Assembly (NCBI RefSeq): GCF_041381155.1
Contig: NC_091137.1
Coordinates: 14,503,765-14,567,764, forward strand
Direction of reading: 5' to 3'
Source: Argopecten irradians
Taxonomy: Eukaryota; Mollusca; Bivalvia; Pectinida; Pectinidae
DNA length: 64,000 nt
The translations under genes were made by a program, and so were the position numbers. This document shows, in pieces, positions 1 to 11,792 of this stretch (the stretch's first letter is position 1; each line of letters opens with the position of its first letter). The notes beneath the pieces were generated by a model. The model was given only the letters and a program-made list of their open reading frames with translations. It was not told where the DNA came from and made no database searches.

Positions 1-192
1 ATGATGGTTTCTCAAGCTTTCTTTCATTCTTCCCAAATGTCTGATCAAATGCATGTATAACATGTATTTAAGTATTTAAACACATTTTTGTAGAATTTTT
101 TTAAATATTACATTCATGTGTTATTTTGCTGTTAGTTATATGTCAGCTAGAAAGAGAAGAAAATGTTAATTTCATATGTAAATATTTGACAG

Positions 193-773
193 TTGTGATG
201 AGTGCAAGCTGAGCTACCACTTTGGATGTTTGGATCCACCAGCTAAAAAATCACCCAAACAGCGTGGATACTCCTGGCATTGTGAGGCCTGTGACCCTAC
301 AGATAACTCGGTACATCTAACGCTTCTATCAAACCATTATAATACTTAGTTCGAATATACATTTGGAGATGGATTCAAAGATATGTGCACCAATACGTTG
401 TTATAAGGGGAGATAATTTTTGTTAAGCTCCCAATATGAAATTGGCGTGGATGGTTTGCTCTGTTGTGTCAATAACTTTCTTTCTTAATTTGGACAACAT
501 TATTTTTGTTTTAAGGGGATAATACTTTCTTTATCGCTTGTGTGGATATGCCATTAATGAGGGAAATAACTTACTACAATTTTAATTTGCTTTCATTTTG
601 ATATATAAAGATGGTCTAGTAATAAGGGGAGGTAACTTGCTTTCTTGATTAATGTAGATATTTTCATTATAAAATATCTATTAAATAATGTGTATGATAT
701 ATTTTAGGATGAAGAGGAACAGGATATGGAGGAGGATTCTGGCAGCAAGAATGATGAAAATGTGGGAAAATAA
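193..773 (+). CDS. PHF14: PHF14-like PHD-finger protein, last two exons (3' partial)
   Basis: Two exons are visible. Exon 193-310 follows a TTTGACAG acceptor and ends at a TCG|GTACAT donor; exon 708-773 follows ATTTTAG and ends in TAA. The first encodes half a PHD zinc finger: CDEC, then YHFGCLDPP, KKSPKQ and a final W-x-C-x-x-C (residues HCEAC). From memory, the YHFGCLDPP...KKSPKQ...GY-W run is characteristic of the last PHD finger of PHF14, a nuclear histone H3-tail reader. The second exon encodes a short acidic tail of 21 residues (DEEEQDMEED, then SGSKNDENVGK), as expected for the PHF14 C-terminus. All earlier exons lie outside the window to the left. The exon begins with one nucleotide completing a split codon. 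The reading frame is open across the junction. Confidence 0.85.
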
Positions 774-1675
774 AATGTGTCATTATGAACCGATGTAACC
801 AGTTTACATACAACAGTATAGTCCCAATTTTTCATTTCTAGAATCTCATGCATGCCCATGAGAAGAAAAACAAAAATCTACTTTCGTTTTACCTGTAGAC
901 AATTACTCCAACAACAAATGGTAATTGAGGTGATATAAAGAAATATCAACATGAATGCTTGCCAAATCAGAACAGTGTTTTATATACTATTGTTTTGTAC
1001 CTGTCTTCCTATCAAATATAGATATCTATGTGTCTATCAAAACAAATATCCCATATCTTTTTATAGGCTTGATAATTATGTACCATATCTGTGGTACCTT
1101 GGTAGTTGTGCATAGACCACATTGGGACCAAAATGGTGGTAAGCAGCTGTCTTGGATTATACAATTGATAGTATTATAGTGCTGACTTTCCGGAGAGAAC
1201 GGACTAGTAATACTTTATTCATACATTGGTGACATGTTATAACATACTATTGGAATTCATTCCAATTCTTAGGAGAACAATAATGCATGAACCAAAACAA
1301 ACATCTTCCACAAGTGTTAGAATGTATAATAAAACATGTTATTTAATCCTGGTCAACGAAATGGAGAATTTTATCTCCCTAAATCTTAAAAAAAAAAAAA
1401 AAACATGAAAAGAAAAGGGGATATATATTTGTGAAGAAACATCGACATTTCATCATTTCTTATTGTTAATAGTGCTTACTTAGACTGATGTACATTTTAG
1501 GGTCTGTTCGGTTCATCACTAGATAGATAAGAATGAATTATTGTTAGCTTATGGGTGCTATGATAACACTTAATCATGTCAAGTGGAGAAAGTATTGTTT
1601 TCATTTTGTTACATACACACTTGTACATACTGACTGTATATATTAAAGTGCAATAAATGTGATGATATCATTAAA
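774..1675 (+). other. Probable PHF14 3' UTR
   Basis: AT-rich sequence directly after the PHF14 stop codon. A canonical AATAAA polyadenylation signal lies at 1652-1657. Two short open frames here (near 955 and 1226) have no recognisable content and look like chance. The 3' end is inferred from the signal only. Confidence 0.4.
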
Positions 1676-4517
1676 ATTTTGTTTCATCTAATTATTACAA
1701 GAACATGGAATTCTTAAAATTCTCAAGTTGAAGGATCATATAGAATGAAAGAATTTTGTTAATGGTTATCACTAATACAAACTTAAGAAAATATTCTAAT
1801 ATTGTAATTACAATACTTCATGTCTATTTTTCAAGACACTAGAACAAGGTAGTAATTATAATGGATAAATAAATTCTATCAATGACAACCAAAACTTGAC
1901 ACTTTATCTTAAATCTTTTCTTTATTGTTTGTTACATAACAATTTTACATAAAATACATATGGTAAATCAATGAAAAAACTATGTACAAAATCTACACAA
2001 AGGGAGATAATTCAAACAAGACAATCTATTTCCTAGGATTACGATGCATAGTTGTCGGAGTATATAGATATACATGTATATATTCTTCTTCACATCTATA
2101 ATGTACTTCAGCAGTTAACTAAATGCCTGTATGGCAGAATCAGCAAGTATTAGTAGAATTTGTACATTATTTTCAATTCTAAGATAAAGAATAACTGATT
2201 GGCTGCTAAAACTTTTCTTTCATGAAAAAAAAACCAATGATATAATAATTATTTAATTTGTTATGGTAAATTATCTGCGGTAATAATATTACAAAACTTT
2301 TGAAAAGTTATTTTTAAACGTACCTTCAATTATCAAACATTTTCACTAAAAAAAATAAAATCAGTTAACCATGAACAAGTTGAATTTACAGTATTAAAAT
2401 CACACCACTTTGATTAAAGTGAATAGACCTAAGGCTCATGATCTGCACGTGTCTATTTTGTATGGAAAAGAAGAAGTTCGAAGATAAAAACCTGTAATAT
2501 CATTTGGTCAACAATATCATACAATGATATTGATAGGAACAACCAATGCCCTTATGTACTTATGTCAAAAACTTAGTACTGAAAGAGATATCACTAAGGA
2601 TTCTGGTATTAAAAGTTATCTGTACACTTGTAATAAAAGCTGATTTTAATCACATGGAGAATGAATAAATCAAATTGTTACGAACAAAAAATCTTAGTAA
2701 CAAGGTGATTTATTATTGAAAGGTATGAAACAAAACTACAACCTCCTGCATCTTTGATCCTCGAGTCCATTTCTAATTACCAACATTTTAATACATCTAG
2801 ATTACATTTCCTTTTCATTATAATGCATGTTACAAATAGCAACTGTAGTTTAAAGTATCTCTTTGCTGCTGGTGTATAATATTAATAATAGACTTATGAT
2901 ATTGATAATGAAATGTACAAATGAAATCTGCAGAATCGCTTTTCTTCGTTATTAATATTGTATATTTTTAATAAGAAATTGAATAGCCAGCTTAATTTTA
3001 GTACCATAATATACCTGTTATTTTTTCTCAAGAAAATTAGCAAACTTAAATAAATTATCACATATTCTTTTTTATTTAACGTTGGGAAGTTAATAATTAT
3101 CTATTCCACTGTGGAAACAATGATTCATCTCCATCAGTCTAATTTAAAACGTAATTTTTTTATCTTTGTATATTTTTAAATTATACAATACTGGCAACAG
3201 AAAAAGAAAATAAAATATAAAAGTTTTGATGAATTGGTAAATCTAAGTAATGAAAAATTTTGTTTCAGTACAAAAATAAATTCTGTTGTGAATATATTGA
3301 TATATATACAAATTGAATGTTAATTATATATGTACACTATACACAATCATGAATAAAACTTATGATTCACAATCTTATTATCAAAATTACAAAAAATAAT
3401 TGCAATAGAATTAATTAACAAAGATGATGGGTAATTATAATTCAAATGATGAGATATTTTTCCCTCTGATAGTAATTTGAAAATCTACACAATAGGATGA
3501 TCAAGATTAATGAAGGTTTGATACAAGTAGTGTATGGCAAGGTCCTTTTTCTGAATAATTGAGAAAATATATTAATCAAAATAGATACGGTAGATAACAA
3601 TGAGATTTGAACATGTGATCTTTGGAGAGAAATAAAAAAAAAATAATAAAGGATGAAATAATGTTTTGAATGCTATTGTTTAATCATTTCATTCAATGAA
3701 TTCTTTAAAGACAATATTGATATCTGATACATTTATATAATTCCTTAGAAAACGTCATGGATAAAGAAATGATATTTAAATGGATCAATGCCAGTCAAAT
3801 TAAAAATGAAAGACATAATGAATTATTCAGATTGATAAAAAATTATTGACACTTTTTTGTAGAACAACACAGCCAATCAAAAGTATGCACCAAAAATTAA
3901 TGATCCAAATTTTTATCTACACAAAATATTTGGATGCTTTAGGTCAATCGTCTGCAAAGATATAGTATGCTGTCTAAAAAAATCAGCATTTTTTAAATTT
4001 TCAATACAGATGGTAATTGGCTTAACTTTCTCTCAATGCTAGTTGGTTATAATGGTTTGAAGAAAAATATGCAATACCAGAAAAGATTTCTTTTTTTGGA
4101 TGACCTTTGACTAGAAAATATGTAAGTGTTGACATAAAGAATTGTGTCTATATCTAAGAAGTAGTGATGGGAAATGTCAATATAATACTTGAAAAGGTTA
4201 TCTTTTTCCATGTATGAAACTTGATTACCGGGGGGTATGTATATTGAATCAAATGTACTTTGGAGAAAAACATGTTATTGTTGTAAGGTTCCATCCGAGC
4301 AAGCTAAGGGGTATGGTGACTGTAACCCCTGGCTGTTGTGAGTTTATATATTAAGCACTCAAAATAATCATTAAAAAGGTTTTTGAAATTATCTACACAA
4401 ATATGTTTTTCATGTCTGGATTTTATTTATGCAAAAAAAACTTTGATATATATTTAACAGATTTTTTGGTCTCTTTTTCCCCTATCATCTTTTCTCCAAA
4501 ACACACTAGCTAGTAGT
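1676..4517. other. AT-rich intergenic stretch, no gene seen
   Basis: About 2.8 kb of AT-rich sequence between two convergent genes. I see no open frame of interest, RNA gene or clear repeat. The right end probably includes the 3' UTR of the minus-strand claudin-like gene: an AATAAA on the minus strand (TTTATT at 4422-4427) lies 160 bp past its stop codon. Confidence 0.5.
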
Positions 4518-4605
4518 AGTTCTACAAATATTAAATTATCTAATCATTCCTCTCTCCTCCAAGTTCTACAAATATTAAATTATCTAATCGTTCCTCTCCC
4601 CTCCA
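4518..4605. repeat. 44-bp tandem duplication across the claudin-like stop codon
   Basis: Copies at 4518-4561 and 4562-4605 differ at only a few positions. The gene-proximal copy holds the last codons and the TAG stop of the minus-strand claudin-like gene. The second copy lies in its 3' UTR. The duplication therefore copies a coding/UTR boundary without disturbing the protein. Confidence 0.9.
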
Positions 4606-6372
4606 ATGATGAAGATAACAGCAACGACAAAGTCAAGGATGCCAGCCAATAATGCCAGTACAAAACTCCAGGACAGTTTGACGTACGAGTTAGGCATGGT
4701 TCTCGCTTTCTGGACGTCTTTCAGTGATCCAAACACAATACATGTTGTCACAATAAAGATTCCTGTCAAGTGAAGGACAAATCATTAGATACCAAATACT
4801 AACAAAATTATATCTAACATAGATGGTTGATAGATAAGCACATAAAAATATGCCAAATTTATTCTATTGTTGAGACCAGATTACCCAGTGGAAAACCACA
4901 GACCTACAATCAGTGTTACTGTTAAGTAACTACCTTGTCTGAGATTTTAATAGCCAATAGATGGACTACCTTGGTAGTTTTGAATGTCAAGTCGGACATT
5001 GATTTTGTTTAAGTTAATGCTTTAGCAATACAATCTTGATAGACCTCCAACATACTATTGTCCCAATACTGAGCTGTACTTAGTATAAACTCTTTGACCC
5101 CTTTATTATGAACTAAGGTCAAGGTCATTGACTTAAACAATTTTTATAGATATTCACCCAACATGCTGTATCATAATCTCCTTGCTTCCTTTTTTAATAT
5201 TGAGAATCAAATTTGTAAAACAATTAAGAGTATTTAACCTTCTTAGGTTCAGTATAACTTCTTTAGTTGATGATGAAAACCAAAATGACATTAAAATAGT
5301 CTTGATAGAGGTGACTTATTGTTTAAATATTGCCTGAGTATGACCCAAAATGAGATTTACCCTGTACAGTTTGTAAAATTCGGTATAGCCCACTAAGATG
5401 TTATATTAGAGCCCACCAGATATAGTGCTGTTTATCTGTACGCTTTTTAACTCACCTGCCAGGAAGAGGAGGAAGATGGAGATGTATCGGAGTGTGGAAT
5501 ACCCTCTCAGGTCAGGTACAAACATGTACATAGCAGCAAGTGCAGCAACCACAAGCATTCCGATAAAACTCATTGACTGCATCGTTTGTATGGTCCGGAA
5601 CCAGTCTGTGTAAAAAATAAAGTAGAGGTTCATAATCTCTTTTTTTTTTTCCACTTCAGTACAGAATTTGTAAATTAATAAAATTCTGCATGTCATCAAA
5701 TGGATGAGTAAACATGTTTTAAATTTAATAGTTGTTTAATTCAATACCAAAAAAATCCAGGTTAGTTCTATTTCTTGCCTAAAATTTACTCTCCTGTGAC
5801 ATTAACACTAAAAAGGATTTGAAAAGAACAAGGATTGAATGTATTAAAAAGGCATTATTTTTTATTCAATATGTAAAATGTGCAATGTGAAATTTTAGAA
5901 ATTAAAACTAGCCCGGTACTTATTAGTACTGTTTCTCAAACTAGCGATACAGATAGGGCAGGCCTAATGTTACTTTTCATTATTTTGCATAAGCATATAT
6001 AGGAATTGTTATTGTTTAGTACTTCTGATATGCTTTAGTTATTTTTAGACAACATATAAAGGTTTAACAATATCAGCCGAGGCCAATATACCCTTGTATA
6101 CTTTTGAATTGAGACTTACGAGAGACCTGGACATCTTCCCAGACGAATCCTTGGCATTGGAAGTCGGCCTCATCTCCTCCCAGATTCAAATCTGCACATT
6201 TCTCCCAGAGTCCAGCAAACTCCACTGTGCCGTACTCATCTGTGGCGGTCAGGGCCCAATGGGCACTTCCGAGTCCAATCACATGGAAAAGGCAGGACAC
6301 AAGTAATAGAATGAAGCCCACTCGGAAAATCCACGGAATTTCATCCAAGGAATCAACACCTTTCAGACTCAT
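4584..6372 (-). CDS. Claudin/PMP22-superfamily four-helix membrane protein
   Basis: A complete three-exon gene of 193 residues. Exon 1 is 6120-6372 (ATG at 6372, donor GTAAGT), exon 2 is 5456-5605 (donor GTGAG), exon 3 is 4584-4762 (TAG). The 582 nt join in frame with split codons at both junctions. Helix 1 is about residues 14-33; the first extracellular loop carries the superfamily signature GLWEKC followed by a second cysteine (FQC). Helices 2-4 lie near 95-114, 123-147 and 165-187. The short tail GGERND lacks an obvious PDZ-binding end. The family includes claudins, EMP/PMP22 and stargazin-like proteins of cell junctions and plasma membrane. I can place it in the superfamily but not name an orthologue. 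It converges with PHF14. Confidence 0.85.
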
Positions 6373-6879
6373 GGTGACAATGTCTCCTGTTTTGAATCGA
6401 TTGTTTACTTCCTACTTTTTAGACTCAGGTGGATAACGATGTTTTTGTGTACAGGTAAGTAAACGATTTGCAAATAACTTACCCTCTTTGGCATTAAATA
6501 TACTTGTTTGTTATATATATTCGTTTCTATAGCCGTAATCAGGTGAAAATTATCCAAAGTAGGTCATCTTCAAAACTACCAGGTGCGCCATTACAGTACA
6601 GGTAAAAACGCTACACCTTGACCGAGTCTCATAAACGCTTGTCTTAGGTAACTGTACACATGGGAATCTTGGTCCGCTGTAAGCTTGATTCGTCATGCTT
6701 CAGTAATTCCACACAGGTACAAGATGAGTAATACTGGATAGGAATTTGTGACGTCACAAGGAATTTGAACTGCTTTAAATACAATTCTTGATTAAAGCGT
6801 TGCAATTTTCTCATTTATTTTTGTGCCGTTTGATATAATTTCCTTATTGTAAATATATTTATATATTTAATTAAGAACT
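6373..6879. other. Upstream region of claudin-like gene
   Basis: About 500 bp between the claudin-like start codon and the LINE insertion. It should hold the 5' UTR and promoter of the minus-strand gene, but I see no definite core promoter motif. A very AT-rich run (about 6838-6880) abuts the 5' end of the LINE. Confidence 0.4.
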
Positions 6880-9812
6880 TGACAAATTTCTAGAAAAAGC
6901 TGGGGAGTGCATACCAACTAAAACCATTACTATTCGGCCTAATGACAAGCCGTGGTTAGACGAGATTTAAGAAAACGAGACAAACTTTTAAAGATTTTGA
7001 AACGACATCGAACAACATTAACTCTTGCTAACTTTCGGAAACAACGTAATCATGTAAACAATTATAAAAAGCAGATCAAAGAAAATTTTTATTCGGATAT
7101 TAATGGCATTTTTGATCGTCACTCGGATTCGAACCCTAGAAACTACTGGAAAATTATTCGGAGACTATTAAAAACCTCGGACTCTACCAACTCTATTCCT
7201 CCTCTATTAAACGATGCAGGGCAACCTGATATGACGGATGTAGGTAAAGCCAATTTATTAAATGATTACTTTGTTTCCATATCAACTATTGACGATTCAC
7301 AAATTGACGTTCCAGAGGTAGAGATTAGGACTGACGCTAATATAACTGACATACAATTTCAACCCACCGACGTTATAGACATTCTTAAATCCTTACCTAT
7401 CAATAAAGTAGTAGGACACGACGGAATCAGCCATAATATGCTAAAACACACAGCATCTTCTATTGCATTACCCTTATTTCTAATATTCAGACCTTCCTTG
7501 GATATTAGTATCTTCCCAAAACAGTGGAAATCAGCTTTAGTCATGCCATCCTTTAAAAAAGGAGATAAGCATAATTCTACTAACTATAGACCTACATCTC
7601 TCTGAAGTACAATAGGAAAAGTTTTTGAAAGATTGGTAGTCAAATATCTAAACAACTACTTACTTGATAATTCGCTCATATATAAATGATAGTCAGGTTT
7701 TCAACTAGGACATTCTTCATCTCACCAATTTATTGAAATCTACCATTCCTTATGTGAAAATATTGAAAAAAAATGCACTCAACATGCTTAGTTTTCTGTG
7801 ATATTTCGAAAGCATTCGATCGTGTGTGGCACAAGGGACTGAATGCTAAACTAGCAAATTATGGTATAGGCGGAAAATTGCTAAATTGTTTAAAAATTAC
7901 ATCAGTAATCGGAAACAGCAAGTTTTTGTAGGAAATACTAAATCTCCCGTCAAATCTACAAATTCTGGAGTCCTCCAAGGCTCAGTATTAGGTCCGTTCC
8001 TTTTTATATTGTATATTAACGATATTTCTGACAACCTCGAAAGTCTGTCTAAATTATTTGCTGATGATACTTCTTTGCTATGCTCTGAGCCATCAATTTT
8101 AGAAATAGAAACTAACATTAGCGAAGACCTTATGAAAATTCAAAATTGGGCAAATAAATAGTTAGTAACTTTTAACCCCCAAAAGACGAAGCTTTACTTA
8201 TTTCTAATACGGAACATGATCACCTAATCGATATCAAATTCAATAATGTAAGTGTAGATTTTGTAGATAACCATAAGCACTTAGGAGTAACTTTGGAAGC
8301 TAATTGTAAATGGAATATCCACATTGATAATATATGTAAACAGGTATCAAAACAGGTAAGTGTTCTTCGAAAACTTAAATAACCTCTTAATAAACAGACT
8401 TTAATAAAAAAAAATAATATAAAAAGTCACATATTCGCCACTGTTTGAATACTGTTGTGAGGTTTGGGTGGCGAGTGCTCTATAGTGAACGCAAAAAATT
8501 AGAAAAAAAGTCACTTTATAAAAAATAATATAGTCACATATTCGGCCACTGTTTGAATACTGTTGTGAGGTTTGGGATGGGACAGGTGTTCTCTTAGTGA
8601 CGCAGAAAAATTAGAAAAACTTCAGCTTGAATCTTCTAGAATAATTACTGGTCTACCGTCTTATGCTAGCACAAATTCACTGTATTTGGAAAGCGGTCTA
8701 GAACCACTTACTTCCCGTCGTTCCCGTAGAAAACTACAACTATTTCACAAAATAAATAACAAAATTACACCCAACTACCTCTATACATTATTACCCCCAT
8801 TAGTCTAAGAAAATTCTTCCTATAATCTTCGAAATGCTAACAACTTTAATTTACCTTATTTCCGTCTCCGGCTTTCAAACGTATCGTATTTTCCATCCAC
8901 TATCCGACTTTGGAACCAGCTAGATATAAATATTAGAAATAGTGTTTCATATAGCATTTTAAAAAAGTCTCCAAATAATCTTACGAAAGTACCTATTTAT
9001 TATTCTATTGGAAATAGAACCGCAAATATATTGCATGCCAGATTAAGAAATAGATGCAGTACCCTAAAAATGATTTATTCCGCTCTAATTTAATAGATTA
9101 CCAGCAATGCCAATGTGGGCTTCCCATTGAAGATGCCCATCACTTCTTCTGTAATAATTACGCTGACCAGAGAATTCAATTATTGCGAACATTAAACAAC
9201 TTCATTCCTTGCGAGACCAACTGTGGTGTATTATCAGTACTGTGAAAGATATAGATTTTGTTTTTTATCTCAATTCAATGTCAAAATATCATCTACTGCA
9301 TGTTCTTCTTGGTGGACTATTTAACTACCATTTATCTCAAAATGAACTGGAAGACTTTAGACTAAATTCAATTATTATTGTTAACAAAATGTTCGTACAA
9401 AGTGGTATTCATAACTGACCTTTTTTCTTTTCTTTTTTTAGGCAAATATTTGATTGTATTAACTTCAACTGAAGTTATATGTATGCTAAATCTTGTGAAC
9501 TCCAGAGTATTTGTATTATGTATGTTTTTGTGCTAGCCTTATATATAGACTCTTGATACGTATATATCTGTTATTACAAACAGTATGTATCATTTGTGAT
9601 GTCTCGTCTACATATGTTTGTAGCTAATTATTATAAGCATTCTCCGCTATTAGATAATGGCAAATGTAGTCGAATATCTAATAGTATTTTCTTGTATTGA
9701 TAGATATGTATATATGTGTGTAACGTGTGTATGTTAGAATGTTTCTTTCTTTATTTATGTATTGTTTTCTGTAAACTCTTCAATATTGGAGGAAATAAAG
9801 GAAATAATAATA
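6880..9812 (+). mobile_element. Non-LTR retrotransposon (LINE), 5'-truncated and decayed
   Basis: Translation shows the second half of a LINE ORF2. A linker (KPWLDE near 6950) leads into a reverse transcriptase with NKVVGHDGISHNMLK, FKKGDKHN..NYRP, the LLS-like continuation STIGKVFERLV, GSVLGPFLFILYIND, and the catalytic FADD (LFADDTSLLC, about 8057). A C-terminal C-x-C-G...EDAHHFF...C segment at about 9110 is typical of several LINE clades. The frame is broken: TGA at 7603-7605, adjacent stops near 7687-7692, a shift at the A-run near 7770, a stop at 8159-8161, and others later. The apurinic endonuclease is missing, so it is 5' truncated. The 3' end is probably the AAT-rich tail near 9790-9812. 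Clade assignment (Jockey/CR1-like) is uncertain. It is not active. Confidence 0.85.
8411..8620 (+). repeat. 107-bp tandem duplication inside the LINE
   Basis: A segment beginning near GTCACATATTCG at 8426 recurs at 8533, with the same following text through the W/D-containing coding stretch. The two copies differ by several small indels and substitutions. It disrupts the LINE coding region and postdates or accompanies its decay. Confidence 0.8.
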
Positions 9813-10115
9813 ACTGACTGTAATAGGTTTTAACCCCCTCCCTCCTCCTCTTACGTTTCCTATTTATAATATGAACTACATGTAATAAAATATGTTTCTT
9901 AATATCCTTCCGATGCTGGCTAACGAAGAGAAACGTAATTAAGAAAGCAACAGATTGACAGGAGAAAGATACCAAGGCACGGGATGTGATGAACTCTAAG
10001 TAAAGCAGCGAGACAAGAACAGCGATCAGTACAACTTCAGTCGTCAGCATCGGGAGTGATTACAAATACATACACTTCAATAAATTAAGTAATTATTTAC
10101 ATTTATTAAAATAAA

Positions 10116-10176
<61 letters not shown>

Positions 10177-11092
10177 AAATCTTGTAAATCTGTATATTTT
10201 TGCCATTTTTGTATTCTCAGTTATATAATTCTGTAGGGAGAGGGCTTCATATAAGTTGGAAAACTTATGTCCAATCCCATTGTATATAAAATTACACAAT
10301 GAAATATGTTTAAATCAAAAATAAAGAATTTATAAGTGAGAAGGATTCGTGACTGTCCCTTTACATTACTATGCACCATGCGAGACGCCTATGAACCGGG
10401 AATAAAAACCATTTTTCTTAACAAATATTTGTCTTATCGAGTCAAACGAAACACCAATGTAAAGTTTATTAAATTTCACAACTTTCATTACTGCTTTAAG
10501 TACGGAATATTTAGCGGATATGTCTTAAATTTGCGTTAAAAAATACGACAGCTCATGAAATGACGGCCCGCTTCAGAAAGTAAGACGGTAACCCTCGCAC
10601 CCGCAAGCTACATCAAAGGCTGCGCCGGCGGATATCAAAGAAAATCAGTCGTCGCACAAACAAAAGCCCCTGCCTTGTACTTCCCCAAAACCCAGTATTA
10701 CTTATCCTTCTCGTATACGTCCTTGATATAATGTATCATTTCCAGTTACCGTATGTTGTGAAACAACTGAGCTATTACCTATTTGCCCACATAGAAAATA
10801 GTCGCATGAAAAGAAGAATCGTTATTCATACCAAGCTTGATCAGAGTAAACAACGGGTCATTATCCACGTGGATTATTATCGTTACTATAACTAAGAAAA
10901 TAAATCCGAGAATACTTAATGAAAACATATGAAAATGCATGCATATGACAGTAACGAATTCTAATATGTCCCTTTACATCCCTTCTCTCCACTCACTTGT
11001 CAATCTGGATCACATCAGTTTAATTCTCTATCAATCCAACAAAGAGACTCACAGTTGTAGATTAATTTCAATAATATCCACTATTAATTAAA
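9813..11092. other. Intergenic stretch, no gene seen (microsatellite inside)
   Basis: Holds a CT microsatellite (listed separately) and a slightly GC-richer patch at about 10560-10690 that resembles dispersed repeat sequence. I could not assign it to a family. No coding region is supported. Confidence 0.4.
10116..10175. repeat. (CT)n microsatellite
   Basis: About 30 nearly uninterrupted CT dinucleotides with one CTTT interruption. Confidence 0.95.
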
Positions 11093-11291
11093 TGCCTGAC
11101 CGGGTGGGGTGTGTTGCTTGGTGTCTGCGGCGGCATGCTTCAGTGATATAGCACTATAAAAAGGGCAACAGTTTCACTATACAAGACTAGACACAACATG
11201 AATATACACGCATTTTACTGCATACATGGGAGGCCGTCCTTACATGACCATAGCTGTTAATAGGACGTTGATTAATCAAACAAACAAACAA
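11093..11291 (+). mobile_element. Bivalve-type SINE
   Basis: A compact element of about 200 bp with a GC-richer head, a body containing GCATGCTTCAGTGATATAGC, a tail domain with GGGAGGCCGTCCTTAC then GCTGTTAATAGGACG, and a final AATCAAACAAACAAACAA tail. From memory this tail module is widespread in bivalve and gastropod SINEs; I cannot confirm the family here. The same tail domain recurs on the opposite strand inside the large intron 7 element (near 24300 and 28815). A possible short direct repeat AATGC flanks it, too short to be convincing. Confidence 0.7.
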
Positions 11292-11792
11292 TGCACCAGA
11301 AAAATGATAAAAACCAAGAGATTGGACTTCATGTTGGAGAAAAATCAAAATTAATTGATCGATACGTAAATAAATAAATTTATCAAAACAAATTGAAGAG
11401 AGAGAAAAAGAAATCCAAAGTCACAAGACAAAGTAATTGGCAGGTTGGTGGAATCACACATATTTCACAGCACAACAAAAATTAACAAATTAATGTTTGT
11501 TTTTTTCTTTTATTTATGTGCACTTGTAATTTATATTTTCATTATAAATAGAGCAGAAAAAATAGACTTCATTTGAAATACCTGGCCAGGATTTATCACG
11601 ACTATGTAAACACCAAAGTCACAACATCAGTCACGTGATCTGGGTATATCTACTTATCTTAATAACGCATCGATAAAATTTGCGGCTATTTTTATATGAT
11701 ATCAACTCCTGTACCTACATGTATACGTATATCTCTATTGTGTCAGATAAAATACAATGGCGACAACGTCACGACAACCATAACATTTAACA
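11292..11792 (+). promoter_or_regulatory. Upstream region of the hemicentin/VWA7-like gene
   Basis: About 500 bp before the start codon. A TATAAATA box-like sequence lies at 11543-11550, 243 bp before the ATG, and could set transcription start. This is inference only; no initiator or upstream exon is clear. Confidence 0.25.

Noticed and set aside
9815-10050. Minus-strand frame with a hydrophobic N-terminus (MLTTEVVLIAVLVSLLYLEF) next to the LINE 3' end
   Set aside because: It could be a host fragment cut by the LINE, but its 3' part is LINE antisense, there is no homology I recognise and it overlaps a pyrimidine-rich low-complexity run.
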